NCBI RefSeq assembly: GCF_014207445.1
Contig: NZ_JACHEM010000001.1
Coordinates: 310,001-374,000, forward strand
Direction of reading: 5' to 3'
Source of the DNA: Streptomyces candidus
Lineage (GTDB): Bacteria; Actinomycetota; Actinomycetes; Streptomycetales; Streptomycetaceae
Length of the DNA: 64,000 nucleotides
How positions within the stretch are numbered: position 1 is the stretch's first letter; each line of letters opens with the position of its first letter. Shown one piece after another: positions 27,836 to 36,416 of the stretch. The notes below the pieces were generated by a model. The model was not told where the DNA came from. It did no database searches and was given only the letters and a program-made list of their open reading frames with translations. Position numbers and translations under genes: made by a program.

Positions 27836-27863
27836 GCCGTACCCCGGACCTCTCCGGTACGGC
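27836..27863 (+). promoter_or_regulatory. Hairpin directly after the leader peptide
   Basis: GCCGTACC and GGTACGGC form a perfect 8-bp stem with a 12-base loop, starting one base after the leader stop codon. A ribosome stalled on the Cys or Arg codons at the end of the leader would sit beside or partly over it, so it is a candidate attenuator element. Confidence 0.6.
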
Positions 27864-27949
27864 CTTCGGTCCGCGCGACCGGGCAGGAAGCAGCACGCCG
27901 CCGTGTGACTCCCCGCGGCGGTCTCCTCCGCGCGAAAGCAGACTCCGTC

Positions 27950-28606
27950 ATGGCCCACGCCACCGTCACCCGCCCCCTCCCCGCCCCCTCGCCGGCCCGC
28001 CCGCGCCGGACGGCGCCCGAACCGGTGCGCCCCGGGCCGCACCGGCTGCGCGCCGTCGAGCGCGACGAGGTGGTGTCCCCGGCAGCCTCCCCCTCGGGGC
28101 CGCGTCCCGCGTACGACGTGGCCGACTACCTTCCCCCCGGTGCCACCTGGCTGCCCGCCCCGCAGCACGTGCTGCCCGCCCTGCCGGGCCGCCCGCCGAT
28201 GGTCGGCTACCTCGTCCTCGTACCGGCGGACCGGCGGCCGGACACCGCTCCGGACGTCGCGGGGCGCGCCGCCGGACAGCGGGCCGTCGACCCTCCCGCC
28301 GACGAGGAGCGCGCCGACGTGCGGCACGGCGTTGTGCGGATCGACTCCTCGCGGCGGCTCGCCGAGGTGGACGGGCGGGCGCTGGACCTCACGTACCTGG
28401 AGTTCGAGCTGCTGGCGCACCTGGTGGCGCATCCCCACCGCGTGCACACCCGGGACCGGCTGGTGACCACGGTGTGGGGGTACGGACACGTAGGCGACGG
28501 CCGCACCGTGGACGTGCACATCGCCCGGCTGCGCCGCAAACTGGGGGCCGAGCACCGGCACACCATCCAGACGGTGCGCCGGGTGGGTTACAAGTACGCT
28601 CCCTGA
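27950..28606 (+). CDS. OmpR-type winged-helix regulator, possible GlnRII
   Basis: This 218-residue protein ends in a clear OmpR/PhoB winged-helix domain (about residues 122-218: LDLTYLEFELLAHLVAHPHR, then RLVTTVWGYGHVGDGRTVDV and TVRRVGYKYAP). The N-terminal half is Pro/Ala-rich and has no recognisable receiver domain or phospho-acceptor Asp. The position next to glnII, and the OmpR class, fit S. coelicolor GlnRII (from memory SCO2213), an OmpR-type protein reported to bind nitrogen-gene promoters, but identity is not proven here. The ATG at 27950 was chosen over an upstream GTG at 27905. A leader peptide and hairpin precede it, suggesting translational or attenuation control. Confidence 0.78.
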   Translation: MAHATVTRPLPAPSPARPRRTAPEPVRPGPHRLRAVERDEVVSPAASPSGPRPAYDVADYLPPGATWLPAPQHVLPALPGRPPMVGYLVLVPADRRPDTAPDVAGRAAGQRAVDPPADEERADVRHGVVRIDSSRRLAEVDGRALDLTYLEFELLAHLVAHPHRVHTRDRLVTTVWGYGHVGDGRTVDVHIARLRRKLGAEHRHTIQTVRRVGYKYAP

Positions 28607-28764
28607 GTGCTGCGTACGGGGTCCCGCGCGGGCGGTGGTGCCAGGTACACCCCGCCCCGGGTGCGGAACCCCGTGCCCCGGCCGCGTCCCCGGGGGAGAC
28701 TGTGCCTGCGGCCAGGCACGGAAGCCTCGGGGACACGGCCGCGGACGGAGAGGGACCCACCACC

Positions 28765-30042
28765 ATGAATGCCACCCGGATACGCGCCGCGCTGCTGGCG
28801 GGGGTGCGCGCGCTCGGCCTGTCGGTCGCCTCCGTCGCGGTCAGTTGCGTGCTGTTCTCCCTCACTCTGCTCTCGCTGGTCCTCGTCGGGATCGGCGTGG
28901 GCGTCTTCACCACCCCCGTGGTGCTGGGCTGGGTGCGGGCCTGGGCCGACCACCGCAGGCGGCTGGCGGCATCCTGGTCCGACGTGCGGATCGACGTCCC
29001 CTACCGTGCGCTGCCTGCGGACATCCGTTCCGGTGTGACCGGGCAGGTGGAGCGGACCTCGCTGATGCTGAAGGACCCGGCGACCTGGCGGGACCTCCAG
29101 TGGCTGTTCGTGGACCTGTCCGCGGGAGCCGTCACCGCGCTCGTCCCCGGGCTGACGCTCTGGTACTGGCTCTACGGGCTCGTGATCGCGGCCGGCCTGT
29201 GGCGGGTGTTCGCGCACAGTGGCGGTGAGTGGTTCCTCTTCGTCCGGGTGCACAGCCAGTTCACCGGCCTGCTCGCGCTCGCTCTCGGCCTCGGCATCCT
29301 CGCGCTCGGCCTCCGCTACAACACCACCCTTCTGCGGGCCCACTTCCGTCTCGCCAAGTGCTTCCTCGCCCCGACGAAGGAAGCCTCGCTGGCCCTGCGC
29401 GTGGCGAAGCTGACCGAGACCCGGCACGACGCCCTCGACACCTCGGCCGCCGAACTCCGTCGCATCGAACGGGACCTGCACGACGGCGCGCAGGCCCGGC
29501 TGGTCGCCATGGGCATGAACCTGGGCACCATCGAGGCCCTCATCGAGAAGGACCCGGCGAAGGCGAAGAAGCTGATCGGGGTGGCCCGCGCGTCCTCCGC
29601 CGAGGCGCTGACCGAACTGCGCGACCTGGTCCGCGGCATCCACCCGCCGGTGCTCGCCGAGCGCGGACTGGGCGACGCGGTACGGGCGCTGGCGCTGCGG
29701 CTGCCGATCGAGACGGAGGTGACGGTGGACCTGCCGGGGCGCTCCGAGGCGCCGGTGGAGTCGGCGGCGTACTTCGCCGTCAGCGAGGTGCTCACCAACG
29801 CGGTCAAGCACTCGGGCGCGGACCGCATCTGGGTGGACCTGCACCACACGGGCACCGGCCGCGACGGCATGATCCGCGTCTCGGTCACCGACAACGGATG
29901 CGGCGGGGCGAGGATCGGGGCGGGCTCCGGGCTGAGCGGGGTCGAACGCAGGCTCGGTACATTCGACGGTGTCCTGGCCGTCAGCAGTCCCGCGGGCGGT
30001 CCCACCATGGTGACCATGGAGATTCCTTGCGCGTCCTGCTAG
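28765..30042 (+). CDS. Sensor histidine kinase (HisKA_3 type)
   Basis: This 425-residue membrane kinase has an N-terminal sensor domain with four hydrophobic helices (first at about 12-52, later around residues 115-150 and 165-195). The phosphorylation helix is ELRRIERDLHDGAQARLVAM, where the His of RDLHDG is phosphorylated. A HATPase_c domain follows (SEVLTNAVKHSGADRIWVDL, VTDNGCGGA). These features define the NarL/DesK-like class. The ligand is unknown. The ATG at 28765 places the first helix near the N-terminus. The response-regulator gene overlaps its last codons, so the two are translationally coupled and form one two-component system. Confidence 0.92.
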   Translation: MNATRIRAALLAGVRALGLSVASVAVSCVLFSLTLLSLVLVGIGVGVFTTPVVLGWVRAWADHRRRLAASWSDVRIDVPYRALPADIRSGVTGQVERTSLMLKDPATWRDLQWLFVDLSAGAVTALVPGLTLWYWLYGLVIAAGLWRVFAHSGGEWFLFVRVHSQFTGLLALALGLGILALGLRYNTTLLRAHFRLAKCFLAPTKEASLALRVAKLTETRHDALDTSAAELRRIERDLHDGAQARLVAMGMNLGTIEALIEKDPAKAKKLIGVARASSAEALTELRDLVRGIHPPVLAERGLGDAVRALALRLPIETEVTVDLPGRSEAPVESAAYFAVSEVLTNAVKHSGADRIWVDLHHTGTGRDGMIRVSVTDNGCGGARIGAGSGLSGVERRLGTFDGVLAVSSPAGGPTMVTMEIPCASC

Positions 30043-30671
30043 CCGAAGACCTTTTCCTCCTCCGCGACGGCCTGGTGCGGATGCTCGAAGCGTTCGACTT
30101 CGAGGTCCTGGCCGCCGTCGAAACCGGGCCCGAACTCACCCAGGCCTTCGAGGAGTTGGAACCTGATGTCGCCGTCGTCGACGTCCGGCTCCCGCCGTCC
30201 CACACCGACGAGGGACTCCAGTGCGCACTCGCCGCCCGGCGCGCGAGACCCGGCCTGCCCATCCTCGTGCTGTCCCAGCACGTGGAGCAGTTGTACGCGC
30301 GCGAGCTGCTCGCCGACGGCAACGGGGGCATCGGCTACCTCCTCAAGGACCGGGTCTTCGACGCCGAGCAGTTCGTCGACGCGGTACGCCGGGTCGCCGG
30401 CGGGGGCACCGCCATGGACCCGCAGGTCATCTCGCAGCTGCTGTCGCGGCGGGCCCAGGACAAGCCGATCGGGCAGCTCACCCCGCGCGAGAAGGAGGTG
30501 ATGGAGCTGATGGCACAGGGCCGCTCCAACGCGGCCATCGCCGCCCAGCTCTTCGTCACCGAACGCGCGGTGGCCAAGCACACCTCCAACATCTTCGCCA
30601 AGCTGGACCTGCCGGTCTCCGACGACGACAACCGGCGGGTCCTCGCCGTGCTGGCGTACCTGGACCACTAG
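30027..30671 (+). CDS. NarL/LuxR-type response regulator
   Basis: This 214-residue regulator pairs with the kinase upstream. The receiver domain opens with RVLLAEDLFLLRDGLVRML and has the phospho-acceptor Asp in VAVVDVRLPP and the conserved Lys in YLLKDRV. The C-terminal LuxR-type helix-turn-helix is LTPREKEVMELMAQGRSN and LFVTERAVAKHTSNIFAKL. The most likely start is the rare TTG at 30027, because GGAG lies 5 bases upstream and the receiver fold begins at once. No ATG or GTG is suitably placed. It overlaps the kinase gene by 16 bases. Targets are unknown; the neighbouring secreted protease and DUF1996 genes are possible. Confidence 0.9.
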   Translation: MRVLLAEDLFLLRDGLVRMLEAFDFEVLAAVETGPELTQAFEELEPDVAVVDVRLPPSHTDEGLQCALAARRARPGLPILVLSQHVEQLYARELLADGNGGIGYLLKDRVFDAEQFVDAVRRVAGGGTAMDPQVISQLLSRRAQDKPIGQLTPREKEVMELMAQGRSNAAIAAQLFVTERAVAKHTSNIFAKLDLPVSDDDNRRVLAVLAYLDH

Positions 30672-30802
30672 GCCCGCGACGGGCCGGACCCCGCCCAAGG
30701 GCGACAACCTGTCGTGGCGTGCATAACCTATGGGCGCAGTGACCGACGGGAGCGGCCGAGCGGGCCGACCGGACAGCCGACCGGACAGAGGAGACGCCCG
30801 AC

Positions 30803-31600
30803 GTGCGTGAGCGGTGGTGGCAGGGGCCGGTGGCCGCTGCCGGGGTTGCGGGTCTGTTCGCCCTGGTCGGCGGGTGCGGTGGGCCGGTGGCCTCGGCACC
30901 CCGGCTGGACCCCGGCGTCTCCCCCACCGCGCAGCGGACCGCGGCCGTGATCGACTACCCGCCGTTCATCGGGGTGCTCGCCGAGGGCGCGGACCACTGG
31001 TGCACGGCGAGCGTCGTCGACAGTCCGAAGGGCAACATCGTGGCCACCGCGGCGCACTGCGTGCACGAGCCGGAGGGCGGGGAGAAGCGGACGATCTCGT
31101 TCGCGCCCGGCTTCTCCGGCGAGGGCAGCGGCAAGCAGCCCTACGGCACGTGGAAGGTACGGGCGATCCAGGTCGACGACCGCTGGCAGGAGCAGGAGGA
31201 CGACCCGTACGACTTCGCCTTCCTGACCCTGGAGCCCGACGCGGAGGGCCGCGACGTCCAGGACGTCGTGGGGGCCGCAGGGCTCGACTGGCAGTCCGGC
31301 CCCGAACGGCAGGTGACGGTGATCGGCTACCCCGAGCCCGGCCACAACCCGGACAACCGGCCGGTCACCTGTACCACCGGCAGCACGCTGGACCCCGATC
31401 TGCCGGGCATGCTGCGGATGGAGTGCGCGGGCTTCTGGAACGGCACCAGCGGCAGCCCCTGGCTCACCGGCTACCGGGGCTCCGACCGGCCGGGGAAGCT
31501 CATCGGCGTGCTGAGCGGCGGCGACACCGACGCCGAGTCGACGGCCGCCCTTTTCGGCAGCCCGGCACGGGCCCTTTATCAGCGGGCACTGAAGGCATGA
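30803..31600 (+). CDS. Secreted trypsin-like serine protease (S1), likely lipoprotein
   Basis: This is a 265-residue exported peptidase. The N-terminal signal peptide ends in LVGGC, a plausible lipobox, so it may be anchored on the membrane outer face. The catalytic triad of the S1 family is visible: His in VATAAHCVHE, Asp in DPYDFAFLTL and Ser in GTSGSPWLTG. The Cys residues around positions 74, 91, 191 and 212 suggest disulfides. The GTG at 30803 has GAGGAG 10 bases upstream. The gene lies about 130 bases after the response-regulator gene and 120 bases before the DUF1996 gene, all in one direction. A role in trimming other secreted proteins is possible but not shown. Confidence 0.87.
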   Translation: MRERWWQGPVAAAGVAGLFALVGGCGGPVASAPRLDPGVSPTAQRTAAVIDYPPFIGVLAEGADHWCTASVVDSPKGNIVATAAHCVHEPEGGEKRTISFAPGFSGEGSGKQPYGTWKVRAIQVDDRWQEQEDDPYDFAFLTLEPDAEGRDVQDVVGAAGLDWQSGPERQVTVIGYPEPGHNPDNRPVTCTTGSTLDPDLPGMLRMECAGFWNGTSGSPWLTGYRGSDRPGKLIGVLSGGDTDAESTAALFGSPARALYQRALKA

Positions 31601-31718
31601 GCGGGCATTCCGGGAATTCGTGCGTTTCCACGACATCGCGGTGCCGGTGAGGAAAGGCTGAACGCGGCGTTCCCCGCGTACGTATGGGACTTCGCCCGGA
31701 AGAAAGCGAAGGATCCTC

Positions 31719-33215
31719 ATGGGACACGAACGACACAAACGGTCGAAATTGGCGAACAGGACGATTGCTGCCACGGCCGCGCTGCTCCTCGGCGGGGGCG
31801 GGCTGGTCGCACTGAACGCGAGCGCCTCCGCCGACGAGGATCCGGCGCGGTTACGGGCCGCCGGACCGCGCATGGCGACCATCAGCTGTCCCGAGGCGGC
31901 GAACGCGCTGACCGAGGTGCCCCGGGGCGCGCGGCAGGACGTGGACCGCGAGCTGGCGGCGATGGACAGCCGGCTCACCGAGGCCTACCGGACGTTCGCG
32001 GAGTCGCAGGAGCGGGGCGGACAGCAGGACGCGGTACTCACCCCGCTGAAGGACGAGCGGGCCGCGTCCCTGGACCGGATCGGCGACGCCATCGAACGCC
32101 AGCCGGGCGCCGAACGCCCCCGTGACCTGGACGCACTCGCCGCGTGCACGATGCGGGCGGAGGACGGCGGGAACCGCGCCGGGGACAACGGGACCGACGC
32201 CGGCACCGGCGGGAGCGGCGGCGCAGGCTCCGGCAGAGGTGGCGGAGAAGGTGCCGGCCAGGGTGACGGCGCGGGGTCCGGGAACGGCGGCGTGCAGGGC
32301 GACGGCGGGGCCGAAGGGCCTCGCGGGGGCAACGGCCCCGAGTCCTCCGACTTCGTCGACATCCGGTCCGTACGCCCGAACGCCCCCCGCGTCCAGAACC
32401 GACGCAACGCGTCACGCGGCACCTTCACCACAGCCTGCGGCCGAAACGAGAACGGCAAATTCAACCCGGACAACGTCATCGTCGCGCCCGGTGTGAGCAA
32501 TGGTGCCCACCACATGCACGATTACGTCGGAAATCAGGCCACCGACGCTTTCTCCTCGGACGCCGTTCTCGCCGCAGGCGCGACGACCTGCCGCAATCCC
32601 GGTGACAAATCCACGTACTACTGGCCCGTCCTGCGGCTGCAGAACGGGAAGGACGAGGCGGACGCCGACGCCGACGGCGGCGGAAAGGACCAGAACACCG
32701 GGGAGATCCAGACCCCTTCCCAGGTGACTCTCGACTTCGTCGGGAACCCGACGGGCCGGGTCACGGCGATGCCGCGTTTCCTGCGGATCATCACCGGCGA
32801 CGCGAAGGCCTTCACCAACGGCGACGCGAACGCCAACGCGTCGTGGAGCTGCACCGGTTTCGAGAACCGGCAGCTGAAGGACAAGTACCCGGTCTGCCCG
32901 CGCGGCAGCAAGGTGGTCCGTACGTTCAGGTTCCAGAGCTGCTGGGACGGCGCGAACGCCGACAGCGCCAATCACCGCACCCACGTGGCCTTCGCCCGCC
33001 CCGACGGCTCGTGCGCCCTGGGCTTCCGCCCGATCCCGCAGCTCGTGCAGCGGGTGGTGTACACGGTGCCGCCCGGCCCCGGCTTCGCGGTCGACTCGTT
33101 CCCCGAGCAGCTGCACAAGCCGGTCACCGACCACGGCGACTTCATCAACGTCTTCGACGAGAAGCTGATGCGGCGGATGGTGAGCTGCATCAACAGCGGG
33201 CAGCACTGCCGCTGA
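31719..33215 (+). CDS. Secreted DUF1996 domain protein
   Basis: This 498-residue exported protein begins with a cleavable signal peptide (ATAALLLGGGGLVALNASASA). Next comes a mature N-terminal helical segment (ISCPEAANALTEVPRGARQD), then a Gly/Asp/Asn-rich linker at about residues 146-205. The C-terminal DUF1996 domain (from about 225) contains SNGAHHMHDYVGNQATDAF, RCPPGW-like Cys-bearing stretches (SCWDGANADSANHRTHVAF) and HVAFARPDGSC. DUF1996 occurs in secreted fungal and actinobacterial proteins; a sugar-binding or hydrolytic role has been suggested but is not established. AAGGATCC precedes the ATG. The two-part architecture with a glycine linker suggests separable binding and catalytic units. 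Confidence 0.87.
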   Translation: MGHERHKRSKLANRTIAATAALLLGGGGLVALNASASADEDPARLRAAGPRMATISCPEAANALTEVPRGARQDVDRELAAMDSRLTEAYRTFAESQERGGQQDAVLTPLKDERAASLDRIGDAIERQPGAERPRDLDALAACTMRAEDGGNRAGDNGTDAGTGGSGGAGSGRGGGEGAGQGDGAGSGNGGVQGDGGAEGPRGGNGPESSDFVDIRSVRPNAPRVQNRRNASRGTFTTACGRNENGKFNPDNVIVAPGVSNGAHHMHDYVGNQATDAFSSDAVLAAGATTCRNPGDKSTYYWPVLRLQNGKDEADADADGGGKDQNTGEIQTPSQVTLDFVGNPTGRVTAMPRFLRIITGDAKAFTNGDANANASWSCTGFENRQLKDKYPVCPRGSKVVRTFRFQSCWDGANADSANHRTHVAFARPDGSCALGFRPIPQLVQRVVYTVPPGPGFAVDSFPEQLHKPVTDHGDFINVFDEKLMRRMVSCINSGQHCR

Positions 33216-33237
33216 CGGCTCGTTCGCGCCGCCACGA

Positions 33238-33264
33238 CGGCCCGCCGGCCCACCCGGCGGGCCG
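33238..33264. terminator. Hairpin terminator after DUF1996 gene
   Basis: A 10-bp inverted repeat (GGCCCGCCGG, short loop) about 23 bases after the stop; it separates this gene from the convergent lipoprotein gene. Confidence 0.75.
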
Positions 33265-33329
33265 TCGCACGCGTACGGTGACTGCCGGACCAAGCGGCTG
33301 CCGGACCGATCGGCTGCCCCACCGGGTGT

Positions 33330-33806
33330 CTACCGGGCCGGGGGCGTCGTCCGTACGCCGAAGCCGACGGACCCGGTGTGACGGGTATGGCTCGTGTGAC
33401 CGCGGTGGTCCGCCGGCCCCTTCTCCCCGTCCCCCGAGTGGCTCTCCCCCTTCTCCACGCTTCCCCCGAGTCGGCCGCGCAGTGCGGTGAGCACGGCCTC
33501 GTCGCCGACGGCGACCCATTTGCGGCCGACCAGGTAGCTGCCGCCGTAGTCGTTCGCGGAGTCCAGCCACTCCTGCCGTCCCCGGTCGGTCGCGAACGTG
33601 GCCAGCAGGTAATCACCTTCGTCCGTGCGGCAATTGGCCTGCCTGATCTCCGCCGACGACGTCCCCGGCTCCGGTACGCAGCCCGCCTTCGCCGCCAGTT
33701 CCTCCAGGGTCCCGGCCGCCTCCGGCGGCACGTCCTGCGCGCCGCAGCCCGTCGTGAGCAGGAGGGCCGCCAGGGCCGGTATCCACACTGTCACTCGCTT
33801 GCGCAT
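33330..33806 (-). CDS. Small secreted lipoprotein
   Basis: This 158-residue protein of unknown function has a basic start (MRKRVTVW), a hydrophobic stretch and the lipobox LLTTGCG, so it should be lipid-anchored outside the cell. Two further Cys (in KAGCVPEPG and QANCRTDEG) probably form a disulfide. The middle section (YLLATFATDRGRQEWLDSAN, LVGRKWVAVGDEAVLTALRG) looks like a small folded domain. The His/Ser/Gly-rich tail (GHTSHTRHTGS) appears disordered. The ATG at 33806 fits the signal peptide. It is convergent with the DUF1996 gene and diverges from the rhomboid-like gene. Confidence 0.75.
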   Translation of the reverse strand: MRKRVTVWIPALAALLLTTGCGAQDVPPEAAGTLEELAAKAGCVPEPGTSSAEIRQANCRTDEGDYLLATFATDRGRQEWLDSANDYGGSYLVGRKWVAVGDEAVLTALRGRLGGSVEKGESHSGDGEKGPADHRGHTSHTRHTGSVGFGVRTTPPAR

Positions 33807-33893
33807 CCCCCCACCGTGCCGCCCCCGCCGACCCACCGGGGCCGAACGCCCCAACTGATGCGCCCGTTACGCCCCATGCGGGATCATGCCCCC

Positions 33894-34484
33894 ATGCACC
33901 TCCCTGCCCTCCCCGTGCTCGCCCCGGCCTACGTCGGCGGCGTCCAGCTCGCCGCGCACGCCGTGCGCCGTCACCTCGACGACGACGCCCGCGAAACCTT
34001 CCTGCGGGCCTGCTCCACCAACGTCGACCAGCTCGAAGGGGGCCGCTGGGGCACCCTGCTGACCAGCGCGGTCGTCGTCGAGGAGCCGATGCCGCTGCCG
34101 TACGCGCTCCTGCTGCTCGCGGTCCTCGGGTACGCCGAGTACGCGTACGGGGCGTGGTGGGCGGCCGGGGTGTTCCTGCTCGGCCACGCGGGGGCGACGC
34201 TGCTGGTGTACGGGGGGCTGCGCGCCAACCGCGCGGACTCGGCGACGCGCTCCGCGGTGGACGTCGGCACCAGCTACGGGTTCAACACCGTCCTCGGGGC
34301 CCTGACCGCCGCCCTGCCCGCCGGGCCGCTGCGGTTCGCCGCCCGCGCCGGGCTGCTGGCCGTCGGCGCCCGCCCCCTCCTCAACCGCGAGCGCCCCACC
34401 TTCACGGACGTCGGGCACTTCGCGGCGCTGGCGCTGGGCATCGGTCTCGGCGGGCTGGTCCCCCGGCCCTGCCGGGCGGCCTGA
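33894..34484 (+). CDS. Rhomboid-like small membrane protein
   Basis: This 196-residue integral membrane protein has about five hydrophobic helices. The segment FLRACSTNVDQLEGGRWGTLLTS, followed by hydrophobic helices and LLGHAGATLLVYGG, resembles the actinobacterial rhomboid-like family. That family often keeps the fold but lacks the Ser/His dyad; the GxSG protease motif is not visible here. An ATG at 33894 was selected. Other in-frame ATGs lie up to 36 bases upstream (33858, 33876), and no ribosome site decides between them. It may share a transcript with the phosphatase gene 76 bases downstream. Confidence 0.7.
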   Translation: MHLPALPVLAPAYVGGVQLAAHAVRRHLDDDARETFLRACSTNVDQLEGGRWGTLLTSAVVVEEPMPLPYALLLLAVLGYAEYAYGAWWAAGVFLLGHAGATLLVYGGLRANRADSATRSAVDVGTSYGFNTVLGALTAALPAGPLRFAARAGLLAVGARPLLNRERPTFTDVGHFAALALGIGLGGLVPRPCRAA

Positions 34485-34560
34485 GCAGGGCCCGCGTACC
34501 GTCTCGTGGAGCGCCCGTACGACCTCCACCCCTCACGCACGCCGCAGGAGTCCCGCCACC

Positions 34561-35379
34561 ATGACCGCACTCGTCTCGACCACCGTCGTCAATCTCCGCG
34601 ACCTCGGCGGCCTCCCCCTCTCCGGCGGCCGCACCGTCCGCCCCGGCCTGGTCCTGCGGGCCGGACAGCTCGACCGCCTGGACCCGGCCGCCGACCCGGT
34701 GGTGGCGGACCTCGCCCTCGCGACGATCGTGGACTTCCGCAGCGCGGCCGAGCGCCACGACCACCCGGACCGCGTGCCGGCCGGGGTGCGCCACGTCGTC
34801 GCCGACGCACTGGCCGACACCATCTCGGAGGCCGCCGCGCGCGGCGACGCGGCCGACAGGCCGGCTGCCGCGCAGCTCAAGCACGTCCTGTCCGACCCGC
34901 AGCTCGCCGAGGAGCACCTGGGCGGCGGGCGCGCGCGGGCCATGTTCGAGGACACCTACCGCGCGCTGGTCTCCTCCGCGTCGGCGGTCGCCGCGTACCG
35001 CACCTTCCTGACCGAGCTGGCCGCGCCGGACGCCGGCCCGCTGCTCTTCCACTGCACGGCGGGCAAGGACCGCACCGGCTGGGCGGCGACGATCGTACTG
35101 ATCCTGCTGGGGGCCGACGCCGAGACCGTCGAGGCGGAGTACCTGGCGGTCGACGAGGCGGTGCGGGAGGCGTTCGTCCCGCTCATCGACGGCTTCGTCG
35201 CGAAGGGCGGCGACCCGGCGATCGCACAGGCGGTCATCGGTGTCGTACCGGAGTACCTGAAGGCGGCGCTGGCCGAGGTCGACGAGAAGTACGGCTCGAT
35301 GGAGGCGTACGTACGGGACGGCCTCGGCATCCCGGACGAGGCCGTCGCCCGTCTCCGCGCCCGTCTGACGACCGGCTGA
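34561..35379 (+). CDS. Tyrosine-protein phosphatase (Y_phosphatase3 type)
   Basis: This 272-residue cytoplasmic protein phosphatase has the N-terminal family motif VVNLRDLGGLPL. The P-loop HCTAGKDRTGW (about residues 164-174) provides the catalytic Cys and Arg. A C-terminal helical part includes VEAEYLAVDEAVREAF. The sequence lacks export signals. Proteins of this class remove phosphate from Tyr and sometimes from phosphoinositides; the substrate here is unknown. GCAGGAG is 8 bases before the ATG. It is separated from the rhomboid-like gene by 76 bases with no terminator, so co-transcription is likely. Confidence 0.9.
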   Translation: MTALVSTTVVNLRDLGGLPLSGGRTVRPGLVLRAGQLDRLDPAADPVVADLALATIVDFRSAAERHDHPDRVPAGVRHVVADALADTISEAAARGDAADRPAAAQLKHVLSDPQLAEEHLGGGRARAMFEDTYRALVSSASAVAAYRTFLTELAAPDAGPLLFHCTAGKDRTGWAATIVLILLGADAETVEAEYLAVDEAVREAFVPLIDGFVAKGGDPAIAQAVIGVVPEYLKAALAEVDEKYGSMEAYVRDGLGIPDEAVARLRARLTTG

Positions 35380-35384
35380 TCACG

Positions 35385-35580
35385 GGGAGGGGGTCAGCGG
35401 CTTCTCCAGCAGCGTCACCGCGTACGAGGGGGCCCGCCCGGGGCCTCCTTCGCCCCGTTCTCCCCCACCGCCCGGTAGCCGGCCGAGTCGCCTGCGGCAC
35501 GGAAGGTGAGGGCCGCGGGGGTGTCGATCACGAGCAGTACGGCAACTGCCGCGTGAGCGGCCCCCGCAGAGGGCACCCGA
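35385..35580 (-). pseudogene. Possible gene remnant with frame change
   Basis: On the minus strand a protein-like stretch (LLVIDTPAALTFRAAGDSAG and following) ends at an early stop, and shortly after that YAVTLLEKPLTPSP continues in another frame to a stop at about 35391. A G/C run (near 35428-35442) sits at the change of frame. This could be the tail of a decayed or frameshifted gene, or chance. I cannot name a family. Confidence 0.22.
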
Positions 35581-35585
35581 CCCCT

Positions 35586-36302
35586 ATGGAACGCACAGAC
35601 GCGCCTACGGAGAACCCGGCGACGGACGACCCCCGACCCGTCGCCCCCGAAGCCGCCCGGCCGCCGCGCCGCCGGGTCTCCCTCTGGATCAAGATCCCCG
35701 GCGTGCTGCTCGCCCTGCTCGCCGTGCTCCTGCTGGGCACCCGGCTGTTCCTGATCCCGGGCCTGGGCGACCTCTTCGGCACCGAGACCAAGGACAGGAC
35801 CGGGCCCGCCGTCCTCAAGTCCCTTCAGGACATGAGCAATTACGAGGCAGCCGCCGGAAACTTCCAGGTCGTGGTGGACCTGGAGAAGGACGCCAAGCTC
35901 CTGCCCGACGCGATCCGGGGCACCCGCACGCTGTACGTCGGCGCGGGCACCGTCGGAGCGAGCGTCGCGATGGGCGGGCTCGGTGCGGGTGACGTCACGG
36001 TGAACGAGGACCGGACCGCCGCCACGATCCGGCTCCCGCACGCCACCCTCGGCAAGCCCGCGCTGGACCCGGACCGCTCGTACGCCGTCTCCAAACAGCG
36101 CGGTCTCCTCGACCGGCTGGGCGACTTCTTCTCCGACAACCCGAACGACGAGCAGGCCGTGCACCGGCTCGCCGCCCAGCGCATCGGCGAGGCCGCGAAG
36201 GACAGCGGGCTGACCGCCCGCGCCGAGAAGAACACCACCGGCATGCTCCAGGGGCTGCTGCGCTCCCTCGGCTTCAAGGACGTGACCGTCATCTACAAGT
36301 GA
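35586..36302 (+). CDS. DUF4230 family membrane-anchored protein
   Basis: This 238-residue protein has a Pro-rich cytoplasmic N-terminus, one membrane helix at about residues 34-56 (IKIPGVLLALLAVLLLGTRL) and an outer DUF4230 domain. Its core reads VLKSLQDMSNYEAAAGNFQV, then LLPDAIRGTRTLYVGAGTVG and later YAVSKQRGLLDRLGDFF. The DUF4230 family is widespread and uncharacterised. The ATG at 35586 gives a typical topology; no strong ribosome site is visible. It is convergent with the TetR regulator gene, with 114 bases between the stops. Confidence 0.82.
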   Translation: MERTDAPTENPATDDPRPVAPEAARPPRRRVSLWIKIPGVLLALLAVLLLGTRLFLIPGLGDLFGTETKDRTGPAVLKSLQDMSNYEAAAGNFQVVVDLEKDAKLLPDAIRGTRTLYVGAGTVGASVAMGGLGAGDVTVNEDRTAATIRLPHATLGKPALDPDRSYAVSKQRGLLDRLGDFFSDNPNDEQAVHRLAAQRIGEAAKDSGLTARAEKNTTGMLQGLLRSLGFKDVTVIYK

Positions 36303-36416
36303 CGTGCCCGGCGCGGCAGTTCGGCCGGACACCTCGCGGAAGGTCCGGCACTGGGGCCCGCCGGGACGCGAAGCCGCCGGGGTCGTGGGACCGGCGGGGC
36401 CCGACGGCGACCCGGT

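Noticed and set aside
33894-34484. Active rhomboid protease
   Set aside because: No GxSG motif or paired His was found, so only fold similarity is claimed.
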